A stretch of DNA of 64,000 nucleotides, from contig NOWV01000224.1 of the NCBI GenBank assembly GCA_003344405.1, positions 46,501 to 110,500 of the forward strand, in the 5' to 3' direction. The position numbers and the translations under genes were made by a program. The notes under the pieces were generated by a model. That model had not been told where the DNA came from. It was given only the letters and a program-made list of their open reading frames with translations, and did not search any database. Positions 38,060 through 54,790 of this stretch are shown here, piece by piece; the first letter of the stretch is position 1, and each line of letters starts with the position of its first letter. The DNA comes from Trichoplax sp. H2. Taxonomy: Eukaryota; Placozoa; Uniplacotomia; Trichoplacea.

Positions 38060-38940
38060 TTATCCTTTCCAGCGCATCATGATTGATTGTCATAAATTCT
38101 CTATGCTGTAGACAGTCGAGCACAATCATTGGAATAGACTGTTGACAATGGATTGTATGAAAAGGACAAATGGAGAATGATGACGAGATCAGTCACTCCT
38201 TCCACATTTGCCAGTTGATCCAATTGGAGCAAGCTATGAAAAGGACAAATGGAGAATGATGACGATATCAGTCACTACTTCCATATTTGCCAGTTGATCC
38301 AATTGGAGCAAGCTATGAAAAGGACAAATGGAGAATGATGACGAGATCAGTCACTTCTTCCACATTTGCCAGTTGATCCAATTGGAGCAAGCTCTAGCTC
38401 CAACTCGTGCAGTCAACAGCCTAACACGTGTCTAGTCATTGCTATTGATCACTGCTTCCAGTCGATTCTACGTACAATCAATCATCAGTCGAAGAAGCAA
38501 GATAGCGCCATGAAACAGAGTCTTGCAACAAAAAAAAAAAAACATGCAAGCGCCATTATTGTCCATACTCTTGGAATACAGTAAGGTTGATGCTCGGGCC
38601 GGACCGGGCCATAATAACACGGTGTGCTGTCTGTCGATCGTCTGTCCCGTCGACTAGAATGTACAGTACAGACTATCCTGACAGCCACGTACTGTACACG
38701 GTAGACCAGGGACACACTACTGTGAAATCACCAGTACCCTTGCGCAGAACTACTGAGCACAAAGGGTACAGTCCGTACCGTACCGTACCGTATCGTTCCA
38801 GTATTTAGGACGTGGAGAAAGAAAAGAGCTTCAATCGTTATCGGGTTGTCATCCACTTGATAGGCAAACATTGAAGAGAAGCAAAACTACAAGTGGAAAT
38901 TAGGTTGCAAGGAAAAATTATCAACGCCATTCAAGCGAGA
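38060..38940. repeat. Second copy of the 37.6-38.0 kb segment plus unique extension
   Basis: 38060-38150 duplicates about 37627-37720 with few substitutions, then three copies of the 77-bp unit follow to about 38400. The sequence after agcaagctctagctccaact (38391-38940) is repeated again at 39057-39641. It includes a short poly-A run, ggccggaccgggccat and a run of overlapping gtaccgtaccgtac. Confidence 0.85.
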
Positions 38941-38960
38941 NNNNNNNNNNNNNNNNNNNN
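38941..38960. other. Assembly gap (20 N)
   Basis: Twenty N. The left flank ends ccattcaagcgaga, which recurs uninterrupted at about 39627-39641. The right flank re-enters the 77-bp unit. Confidence 0.98.
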
Positions 38961-39641
38961 ATTTGCCAGTTGATCCAATTGGATTGTATGAAAAGGACAA
39001 ATGGAGAATGATGACGAGATCAGTCACTTCTTCCACATTTGCCAGTTGATCCAATTGGAGCAAGCTCTAGCTCCAACTGGTGCAGTTAACAGCCTAACAC
39101 GTGTCTAGTCATTGCTATTCATCACTGCTTCCAGTCGATTCTACGTACAATCAATCATCAGTCGAAGAAGCAAGATAGCGCCATGAAAAAGAGTCTTGCA
39201 AGTTGCAACAACAAAAAAAAAAAACATGCAAGCGCCATTATTGTCCATACTCTTGGAATACAGTAAGGTTGATGCTCGGGCCGGACCGGGCCATAATAAC
39301 ACGGTGTGCTGTCTGTCGATCGTCTGTCCCGTCGACTAGAATGTACAGTGTACACTTGTACAGTACAGACCATCCTGACAGCCACGTACTGTACTGTACA
39401 CGGTAGACCAGGGACACACTACTGTGAAATCAACAGTACCCTTGCGCAGAACTACTGAGCACAAAGTGTACAGTCCGTATCGTACCGTACCGTACCGTTC
39501 CAGTATTTAGGACGTGGAGAAAGAAAAGAGCTTCAATCGTTATCGGGTTGTCATCCACTTGATAGGCAAACATTGAAGAGAAGCAAAACTACAAGTGGAA
39601 ATTAGGTTGCAAGGAAAAATTATCAACGCCATTCAAGCGAG
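38961..39641. repeat. Third copy of the duplicated segment
   Basis: The end of the 77-bp array plus 39057-39641, which matches 38391-38940 apart from scattered substitutions and small indels (for example an extra gtgtacacttgtac near 39348 and a longer gtactgtactgtac near 39387). The level of difference looks like allelic or very recent duplicate sequence. Confidence 0.85.
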
Positions 39642-41009
39642 ACTGGAAGGATTTCCACCATATTAGCGATTGACTTTGCTTGGTTATTATCATCCTTGGT
39701 GGTGGTGAGAACAACTTGTATCGGATAGAAGACTATCGCTTTGAAAGCGATTGAAGACGTACGGGTACAGTCAAGGTAAAACTTGTAAGGCAATCGTTGA
39801 TCAGGTTGTTTTTCTTTCAAGTCTATTTTGATATGGCTTGCACCAAACGCAATAGACTTTCTAATCAACGGGGTAGGATTGCTCCAATCGATCACGCTTC
39901 TTTTCCATCCTACTGGACACAGGATACAAGGGCATAACGGCTATTTTTTTTTTTTTTTCTGATAACCAATCATCCATAGTCATCATGAAGTTGGACAAAA
40001 AAATACAAAACCCAATCATCATCACAGTTCTACTCTCTCCTATACTAAACGTACATCACTTGTTCCAACAATAACTTACCTTTTGACTTGATTGATTAGC
40101 CAGTCATGATGGAGACGATCAAATTCAGCATTTTGAATCACTTTCTCCACATGGTTTCTATGCTGTCGATTTCATTGCTATACAACGACGAAAAGGCTAG
40201 ACAAATGACTAGAGTTGACCGTCCAATATGGAGCATTTTCGATACTGTACCATGTTTTACAACGAGATGCATTAGTCATCATTTCTATCTTTGACAGTAC
40301 AATAAAAAGTTTTTCCTCGGTAAGAGCACCTTTCATGCCCATTGATAGCCAATTTACCATTATTCAACGACTTTTTACATCGGTCAGAAAGTCCAATGTT
40401 AGCTTACCTCTTCATTCTTACTGCCAACTAAATCAATTTCTCTTGGTTGATTCTACAACATTGTTGTTCGACTCATTTCCAAGGTACAGTATGCTGTCTT
40501 AGCATCGACTGGATAGAAAATAGTCATCATCATCGTTATTTTAGAGCCTATGTAATGCATTTCGCCTTTAGCTGTACCAGATAGCAATCGATGGCTACAC
40601 TATACTCTACGTACATACACAGTCTTACTCTTGCAACATTTTTTCCTTTATACTATCGAGAATGCTGGTACAGGTATCGTAGTGGGAATGGTTAGTAAAC
40701 TCCAATAGGACGATGACTAAAATCAGTATCCCTTTGGTATACATACGACTGTTTTCTCCATAAAACAATTTTACTGTACTTTTTTTTTTTTTTTTATTAT
40801 TATCCTTTGACTAGTATAATGTAGAAACACAATTTCATCAAAATTTCCTAGACCAATAAATTGTCTCCAAACGTTGTTACAGTATGAGAGAGATATCCAG
40901 GTGTAATGGTCCAAAAAATTGAAAAAGATTTGAAAACGTCAAGCATTCTCGGCGCCACAGTTCATCTCGCATACAACGTCAACACGACGTCATTTTCACC
41001 CAATATTTT
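39642..41009. other. Spacer, no gene recognised
   Basis: A 90-codon minus-strand frame (39623-39895, beginning MIDWSNPTPLIRKSIAFGAS) and overlapping 60-95-codon frames at 40106-40502 have no family I know. Two T-runs (near 39943 and 40780) are present. I do not call a gene. Confidence 0.4.
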
Positions 41010-41450
41010 TATTTCTATCTTATGATGGAGAGACTCTATACTAGACTCGACTGTTGGCTTTGGTATGATTTCCTTTTCTTTCATGTATTCCTCCTATCTT
41101 ACGATAGACTCTATACTGGACCGTTTGCTTTTGATCCCAAGCACACCGTTGGTATGATCTCCTTTTCTTTCATTTACTTCTATCTTATGATAAATTCCAT
41201 ACTGACTGGCGGACTGTTTGCTTTTGATCCCAAGCATACCTTTGGTATGATTTCCTTTTCTATCATTTATTCCTCCTATCTTATGATAAATTCCATACTG
41301 GACTGGACTGTTTGCTTTCCATCCTAACCATACCTTTGGTATCGTTTCCTTTTCTATCATTTATTCCTCCTATCTTATGATAAATTCCATACTAGACTGG
41401 ACTGTTTGCTTTTGATCCTAACCATACCGTTGGTATCATTTCCTTGTCTT
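41010..41450. repeat. Tandem array, ~80-90-bp unit, 5 copies
   Basis: The unit contains ctatcttatgataaattcca, tactggactgtttgctttt, gatcccaagcataccttt and ggtatgatttccttttct. Copies start near 41017, 41094, 41172, 41277 and 41372. A minus-strand frame (41094-41360) shows the same peptide repeated and is a by-product. Confidence 0.9.
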
Positions 41451-47888
<6,438 letters not shown>

Positions 47889-50841
47889 TCCAATTTTCAA
47901 ACTTGAGTTCTTGAGTGCAATGTAATCATTAGATATTTATCCTACACTCTGTGCTAACGTTTAACAATTTTAATAACATTTGTGCACGCCTGGAAACATA
48001 ATATGGTAGGATCGTAACTGCTTATGCCGACTTAGGCTTCTTAGTGCTATAATAATTTATTGAAATTTTTTTGCCCAGTAAATGACGTAGCAATGACGTG
48101 ATACACGCAATATAGATAGAGTAATTACTGTGGTTAAAAGTATATCATTACCTTCCTGCTTGGCAGACTGATATTCCTGTAGAGTGATGTAAAAAGATTT
48201 TGAAAGTATCTATTGTTTATTGGTTGCGTTTTTCCACTAACAATTCTCAATAACACTTGACTACGACCGAAATGAAATACAAAACAGTTATTAACAGAAA
48301 CATTTTTGTTTAATTGGCAGAATTAATATTGTACTATAATAGTGGGAATGGTCGCAATGAATAAGGATTTTTATTAACCATCCAATGAGTTAATTATTCT
48401 ACTAACTTATCTTTAACTTGGAAAACGCTTAAATGTAGACGTTGCTCTTGAATTGTTTCAATTAGCGTCTTACTTATTATTGTGAAGTTTGTAATAGGGT
48501 CAGTATTAATGACTATGCTGGATGATATATATAAGAAGTTACAATTGTATTAGGATTGACTAACCGGTTGGAGTAAGATGTTTACTGCGTTTCAGTATTT
48601 GTGTTGAATTTAGAATTGCCTGCTCAATGCGGGAGTATTTATTCCTACCCTGTAGAAGTTTTCAGTCAATTTGATAACATGTATTACGACTTTTGTCATT
48701 TATTGGCTTTGCAATCGATAATTGGCTATCATGGGTTACAACTCATTACAAGATAGATGTTACAATTTTAATTTATAATAATTACAAGTATAAGATGCTG
48801 CCCAGAGTATTAAACAGATGACTTATTTATGAATAAGCGAAAAAAGTTGCGGTTAATCAATAGTTTTCGAAATTATATTGCGACAGTGTACTTAATGCAT
48901 TTAATGATTTCTAACACTGTACAGTAATTATAAACTTGGTTATCCTTTTAATTGAATGTTCTCTTCAACAGCTAGAGGTTCTTGACAGTTGTATCTTTAA
49001 CGTATGCAATTCCATCTGGGCAATTTTCATGGTTCAAAAGAATTGCAATGATGGCTGTATTACTGTATACTAACTTGATACGATTCACTTGTATGTACTT
49101 TAATGAAATCTTGTCAATCTCTTTCTTGTTTTACACCTGTAGAACCTTGATATATGCAATAAATCACAACCTTTCATGACTTCATGATCGTATGGTATAA
49201 ATATGCGTACCTATGATCAGATTATGATTGTACCAAAACGTGCGAAATATTGTATTGTAGTCACTAAGTACAAGCGTTTTAAAATTATTTTTTAATACTG
49301 TAATAGCTACTTTAGATGTTTTGGTTCCTCTAAAGTAAACAATCAGATTATGAACATATACTGTACTGTATTAGCCTTGACAAATAGCTTTTTCGATATA
49401 ATCCAGTTCTACTTCCTATCAAAACTAACTATTGAAGCTGATCGTTATGTAATTAGAAAATTGCAAATGCAGTGCAGGCGAAAGGCGTTTCAGCGACGAG
49501 TTGTAAATTATAATAGTTTTACTAAACGAATTGAAAGAGCTCGCAAATTGTAGTGAGACTATTATTATCGAAGTATAAAACGAATAAACTTAGACTAGCA
49601 GTGAATAGATTGCGATTTACTTTATGCATTGCTATAATACACAAAATAGAGGTCGACATTTTGTTCTGAGGGTGTTCTTTACGTTGATGTAGGTGTGCTT
49701 GTACGTTATACGTCTACAATACCACCTATAATTATTATACCGTACTCGCAAGTAGATTTCCTGAATCGAGTAGCGCTGATATACGAGTATACAGTAATAT
49801 AATGCAGTGCATTCGAGGTCTATGCAATGATTTTATTCATATCGATTCTTATTGTATATTGGTAGTTAACGATTAATTAAACTTTTACAATATTGATAAT
49901 AATGTCATATCACATGTAGACCAAGTTAAGGAAGTAATTATGATTTCGTATTTGCATTAGCCATAGAGAAAGAAGAAAGTCTATGGTGTTAGCAATATCT
50001 AATAAAAATACTAATAAAGCAGTAAATGACAAGGTCAACTTGTCCAATTGCATATTCTTGAGGTATATACCGGGTAAAACTAGTTTTTAATATTTGCTAC
50101 TACTAGTCGACATTACAACTTCAATATGATTAGAAGTAACTAAAACAACAGTTGATGCGTTTACATTTTTAAAGCGATCAATGTTAATGTTAAAAAGGCT
50201 TTTTCATAACTATGTAGACTCGTATAAAAGGAAATCAGAATACATTCATACAATTGCTGATAACTACGTATATCGAATAATAATTTATTATTCCTAATTG
50301 AATAGAGATATTATAAAATGACCAGTATCTGAATCACTCTGTCTAGATGTGGTTGAATTTAACTTGATATCTTGTAGATTCTATAATTCCGGTCATCAAG
50401 TCCAATTTCTACAAATTTCTATTTTCTACGGTCTGTTACAATCTCGACAAGATGCTTCAAATCAAATTGTAATCCGAGATTTACGTAGATATCAGCTATT
50501 TCTTTGTATAGTACGATAGTTATAATCGATAGTACACTATAATATTAAGTTGATACTGAATGTTAACAAGGTTAATATATCACTTCATAATGATCCTGAG
50601 TTACTGAAAGTTTTTTGTAATCTTCTTGGTGTAATTCTTCAAGGAATTTCTTTGATGGAGTTTCCGTCAACAGATACTGTAGCCTAAAGCTACAGTCCAG
50701 AGTCAATTTTTCTGATATCAATTTAAGTCAAGTTTTTCAAATTAAAATTCTCGACATTGTATAGGGATCATCCAAATAAATATTTTGAATGAAACCTCTT
50801 TTAATCTCTTTGGTTAAATGTGGAGACCGTTAAGGGGATAA
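47889..50841. other. Intergenic region between HIPK and the STAND gene
   Basis: Very AT-rich and convergent (HIPK plus, STAND gene minus), so it holds two 3' UTRs. Small frames at 48982-49179 and 49350-49553 are unrecognised; the latter ends in a basic stretch (RRKAFQRRVV) but has no supported partners. No repeats are evident. Confidence 0.45.
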
Positions 50842-53800
50842 TTATTCGCTCGAAATTTTTGCGTGTTTGGCTTTAGATTCGAGCATAGAGGATTCTGCGT
50901 TCGGATCAGATGGCGCTGTTTCATCGGGCCAATTTGCAGGTAACTTTTCGGGTTTTTTATCACTGGAAATATTCTTAATTTTGCTCTTGATAGATGCTAT
51001 TTCCTTTGAATGGTCACCCGGCAATTCGCCAAATACCTGGAGGCTTCGATTCAAATAGTCTTTTGCTTCCTCTAGTTTTCCCTGTTCTTTGTAGGCTTCT
51101 GATAAAGAGTGTAAGATATTTGCGATATCTATCCTAGGTTCTGTATCGTAAAATGACTTCATAGTATCTAACGCATCCTTGAGGTAATTTGTAGCTTTTG
51201 GAAAATTCTTAGATTTGAGATATAAGTTACCAAGTTGATGTTTAGTGCGACCAATTTCTATGTGTCCTGAGTTGTAGATTTCGACTTTGATGCGTAATGA
51301 CTCTTCGTAATTATCAAGAGCCTTTTTATTATAGGTTTGAGCTTCGTTTTCTCGTTTACCTATCCAATCTTCACCCCATTCCTTTTTAATTGCTTTTTGA
51401 ATAGCATTTCGCTTTTTCTCCCATAACGAGGTATAAAGCGTACCTAAGTAGTGGAGTACCATCGCCTTTTTTTCATCATCTTTTCCCTTCCTCAGGACCT
51501 TTAATGCGAAATGGAAAAAATTTTTAGCTTTGTCATAATTTGATGATTTTAAGTAATAATTGCCCAATGCACAAAGGTCATCAACGTCTTTAACTGTATG
51601 TGGACTAGACAGTGATGCATTTAATTTGGTGGCATATCGCTCAGCTTCACTACATTTTTCGTTATATTTGGTGCATGCCTTCAATAAGTACCTATTATTA
51701 TTCCTAATGAGCTTAGGATCTTTTAGGTATGGCTCAGCCTTTTGTAAATAAGATTTCGATTCTTTACTGTCGTAGAGGTAGTCTAAATAAAATACTCCAA
51801 TTTTATAGAGAATCACACCAAGTACTGGTTTAAAGCTGGTAACCAAAGTTTTACCTGGAGACTTTTCCTTCAAAGCATCTAGTGCTAGCTCTTTAGCACG
51901 GATCATGTGAGGCACTAACAGTTTTACAGTTCTTAAAGCCTCTTTATCATTTCGAATGTAGGGGGAATTGTCTTTTAAGAGTTTTAAGACATTACACAGC
52001 CAAGTAGCTTGTGATCCATCCGATGCAAGTCTTTCGCGCACGACGTCTTGTATGACGCAATGAACAGATATGAACTTCCTACTTGCTTTGACTAAAGAAT
52101 ATTTTTTTAGGGTTGCAACTTCCTCATTGGTGGCTAGAAGGTTGTCAGCACCTTGAATTGACGGAACTTTTTTAAGTATCTCTCTTGGTATGTTGTTAGG
52201 GTTGAAATAGGAACAATAGTGCAATAAATCGCAAGCTGAAGATAGGCTCGCTTGTACTTCCTGAATACATAGCTCAAATGTGACATAGACAGATTCATGT
52301 TCATCTCTCTTTTCGCAAAGGGTACGATCTTTTAGCATGGGTTGCCTAGTAGATTCATATAATTGGCAGTAATCAGCGACGGAAATACTTGAGGCGCAGA
52401 TATAAACACCAGCTTGAGCAATAGCTAAGGGTAGTCTGTCCAGTGTTTCGATGAGGGTATCAATTTGTTCGTTTTGGGATTGGTCCGAAAGTTCAATCCC
52501 TGCTTCACGTTTCAGTAAGCAAACAGCATCGTCTTTATTCATGAGATCGATTGAGATTCCATTAGACCAATCTTTTGAGTTTAGGGAAGTTACGAGTACA
52601 TGAACTTTACGAGGAAGAAAGAGCTTGAGAGTTGTATAGCTCTCAGCATCATCAAAGATAAGTAAACTGTTTGGATTGTTCACAAACCAACCTTTGATTT
52701 TTTCAATTTTTTGATTTATGGAAGCTGAAGGTTGGAATAAGATGTCATGTTCTATTGCAAACTCTAGAAATTGTTCGCGTAGAGATTCTTGGCTACGAGC
52801 ATTAAACCAGGCGATGCATAAGTAATTTGATGATAAATCTGCTATCGTTTTCAAAGCTAGATAGGTTTTACCCACTCCTCCTAGACCATAAAGTGGGACA
52901 ATGACCCCTTGGCCCTTTTTCCCTTCAAATCTTTCGGAGATTGTTTGTAGATAGAGTTTATTCCCCACAAAGTTTTGCGCATCAAAATGTGGTATTCGCC
53001 ATTCCGAATCAGCCATTGGGGAATTACGGCGAAAAAGCAGTAGCAAATCTTGTGGTAATGTTTCTCGGGTAATAACACCTGAATTCACATTGAACCGGGC
53101 AGTTTCTCGGTAAATTCGATCCCAAATCCTTTTAGCATGCTCCTCTGAGGAATTTATTAAGTTGGGCAGGAGCTGGTTTAACACGCTGGCAGTATCTTTA
53201 CCCAATGAGTAATCAAAGTCAAAGGATAAGAGATTGAGGACTTTTAGGAATTTCCACAGGCGTTGGTCGGAGACTTTTGTTGATGTCAATTTATCTAGAA
53301 TCGATCGGATATTTTCAAGTCTTTTCTTCTTCTCAGTAGCATTGTGTTGAAAACGATCGATGAAATCTTCTTCATTTTCAGAACATCGAGCCCATTCAAA
53401 AATAGGCTTTAAGTGATCCACCAGAACTTGTGGTAGGGTACCGGTGATAAAGACAATTTTGTCTTTCTCAGGATTGAAATTTGTAGAGCAAAAATCGGTC
53501 CAGGCTTGCTCAAGGGCATCTTTCGTTTGCTCGTCAGACTGGGTGAAGGTTAATTTATGCTTTACTTGAGCTAAGAGTTTAACGGTTTGTTGATTGCTAT
53601 CAGAGAAATAGACAACCAGATCGTCTGTTTGAATGTGATGTCTTCTTGCTTGCAATTCGATCTTACAACAATCAGCTCTTTCCATGATCGGAAATACCCC
53701 CTTCATGAGGAAAATAGCTAGAAAATAAGCTTGAACGTTTTGCTCGAATTGGTATCCGCCGCCACCAGTTGAAAAAGGATTGGAGACTTTTTTACTATCT

Positions 53801-53913
53801 GAAGCAGGTAGCATTGTTTTTTGATGTGGTCTTTTGTACCGTAGTGGATGGAGATGGTTTGTTGAAAAACTGAGATATTTGTAGTTGTTGATGATTTTGG
53901 GAAGCTCGTTCAC
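50842..53913 (-). CDS. Nuclease-like + NB-ARC-type STAND ATPase + TPR protein
   Basis: Intronless 1023-codon frame. Residues about 45-190 form a compact alpha/beta domain with GGGGYQFEQNVQAYFLAIF (49-68), TDDLVVYF (96-103) and LLAQVKHK (113-120). The order Glu57, Asp97/98, Gln116-x-Lys118 fits a PD-(D/E)XK nuclease with the Q-x-K variant known from Mrr-type enzymes. Next comes a STAND/NB-ARC ATPase: FVGNKLYLQTI (315-325), Walker A GLGGVGKT (343-350), Walker B SLLIFDDAE (416-424), sensor-1 region VHVLVTSLN (437-445, lacking the usual Arg), RLPLAIAQAG (493-502), and an MHD-like VHCVIQDVVRE (617-627). Residues about 690-965 carry TPRs, for example LGNYYLKSSNYDKAKNFFHF, LGNLYLKSKNFPKATNYLKD and LSEAYKEQGKLEEAKDYLNR. 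This is a tripartite effector, switch and sensor layout like NLRs and bacterial anti-phage STANDs. ATG 53911-53913 gives the longest frame; Met34 is an alternative just before the conserved domain. Immune function is inference. Confidence 0.85.
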   Translation of the reverse strand: MNELPKIINNYKYLSFSTNHLHPLRYKRPHQKTMLPASDSKKVSNPFSTGGGGYQFEQNVQAYFLAIFLMKGVFPIMERADCCKIELQARRHHIQTDDLVVYFSDSNQQTVKLLAQVKHKLTFTQSDEQTKDALEQAWTDFCSTNFNPEKDKIVFITGTLPQVLVDHLKPIFEWARCSENEEDFIDRFQHNATEKKKRLENIRSILDKLTSTKVSDQRLWKFLKVLNLLSFDFDYSLGKDTASVLNQLLPNLINSSEEHAKRIWDRIYRETARFNVNSGVITRETLPQDLLLLFRRNSPMADSEWRIPHFDAQNFVGNKLYLQTISERFEGKKGQGVIVPLYGLGGVGKTYLALKTIADLSSNYLCIAWFNARSQESLREQFLEFAIEHDILFQPSASINQKIEKIKGWFVNNPNSLLIFDDAESYTTLKLFLPRKVHVLVTSLNSKDWSNGISIDLMNKDDAVCLLKREAGIELSDQSQNEQIDTLIETLDRLPLAIAQAGVYICASSISVADYCQLYESTRQPMLKDRTLCEKRDEHESVYVTFELCIQEVQASLSSACDLLHYCSYFNPNNIPREILKKVPSIQGADNLLATNEEVATLKKYSLVKASRKFISVHCVIQDVVRERLASDGSQATWLCNVLKLLKDNSPYIRNDKEALRTVKLLVPHMIRAKELALDALKEKSPGKTLVTSFKPVLGVILYKIGVFYLDYLYDSKESKSYLQKAEPYLKDPKLIRNNNRYLLKACTKYNEKCSEAERYATKLNASLSSPHTVKDVDDLCALGNYYLKSSNYDKAKNFFHFALKVLRKGKDDEKKAMVLHYLGTLYTSLWEKKRNAIQKAIKKEWGEDWIGKRENEAQTYNKKALDNYEESLRIKVEIYNSGHIEIGRTKHQLGNLYLKSKNFPKATNYLKDALDTMKSFYDTEPRIDIANILHSLSEAYKEQGKLEEAKDYLNRSLQVFGELPGDHSKEIASIKSKIKNISSDKKPEKLPANWPDETAPSDPNAESSMLESKAKHAKISSE

Positions 53914-54311
53914 TTGGACCTCGAGATGGTTTCATTTTTATTCCGATCAATCAATGAAAAGAGCCATGCCAGTTCTAACACAAGTATACAGACAGTATCG
54001 ATGTCTGTACAGTATATCTCAAAATCATCTAGAATGTTCCATGATATGATGATTCTAATTATTATTCAGTTGTTCATTCAGCCATCAAAAATGATCGTTG
54101 GATGACATCATCGTCATCATCCATCTTGCTATATACTGTACGGCATGTTGATGTTCTTTTCAGACGTCGAAAAAGGGAAAAAACATTCCTGAAACTAAGG
54201 TAGAATTACTGTACTTTATAGGATTATGTAAGAACAGTCGAAGGACATACTCATCTTTACTATATACTTTGCCATGCAAAAGTTGCAAAACGAAAATAAA
54301 CACACCTGAGC

Positions 54312-54342
54312 ATTCAACCTGAGTGTTCAACTCAGGTTGAAT
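54312..54342. repeat. Inverted repeat, 12-bp arms, 7-nt loop
   Basis: attcaacctgag is followed by tgttcaa and then ctcaggttgaat, an exact inverted repeat. It lies 399 bp upstream of the STAND gene start, in its presumed promoter region. Confidence 0.75.
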
Positions 54343-54387
54343 AATTTCGAATTTCCCATATCCAACTACAGTATGCCGCTGAAAGGG

Positions 54388-54409
54388 CTCTACAGTACGT
54401 ACTGTAGAG
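54388..54409. repeat. Perfect 22-bp palindrome
   Basis: The 22 bases centred on the acgt at 54397-54400 are identical to their reverse complement, built from tacagtac and gtactgta halves. Further copies of the same half-sites follow immediately (gtacagtac at 54409-54417, gtactgtac at 54431-54439) and again at 54691-54704 (atactgtacagtat, also a perfect palindrome). Confidence 0.85.
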
Positions 54410-54725
54410 TACAGTACAATATACTGCATGGTACTGTACGGTCTATTGTACTATAACGAACCAATTAGATCAGGCCAGATACACCACATGACAGCCGATG
54501 GAACTTTCATGTTATTTTCAGTCATCATTGCGGAAGTGATGGTACACTCCTTGTCCAAGCAAGTGCAATATGCCAAGTTGGAACCAAATGCACTAAAAGA
54601 TTTAAAATCTTGATTGATTTTGCTAAGGATTGGCAGATATGTTTGGACAAAAGCATTGAAGATATACAGCCGTTTTAGCGGCATTTCTGGATACTGTACA
54701 GTATATCATACTGTGGAGAAATGAC

Positions 54726-54790
54726 TGGATCTACAGTACAGTACTACAGTGCATTGCACTGTAACGTGTACAGTACAATGCATTGTCATG
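54726..54790. repeat. Palindrome-rich stretch of acagtac/gcattgcac elements
   Basis: Overlapping tacagtacagtactacagtg and the inverted repeat tacagtgca-t-tgcactgta lie next to one another, followed by gtgtacagtacaatgcattg. The same heptamers occur across the window, but this is one of the densest places. Confidence 0.7.

Noticed and set aside
38485-39406. Two pairs of near-identical frames on both strands
   Set aside because: They come from the duplicated segment around the 38.9-kb gap and have no family resemblance; both strands are open by composition.
39623-39895. 90-codon minus-strand frame as a gene
   Set aside because: No recognised domain, no splice partners that keep frame, and its 3' part lies in the duplicated segment near the gap.
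49350-49553. 67-codon frame with a basic C-terminus as a small nuclear protein
   Set aside because: It is embedded in very AT-rich intergenic DNA with no start context or homologue that I recognise.
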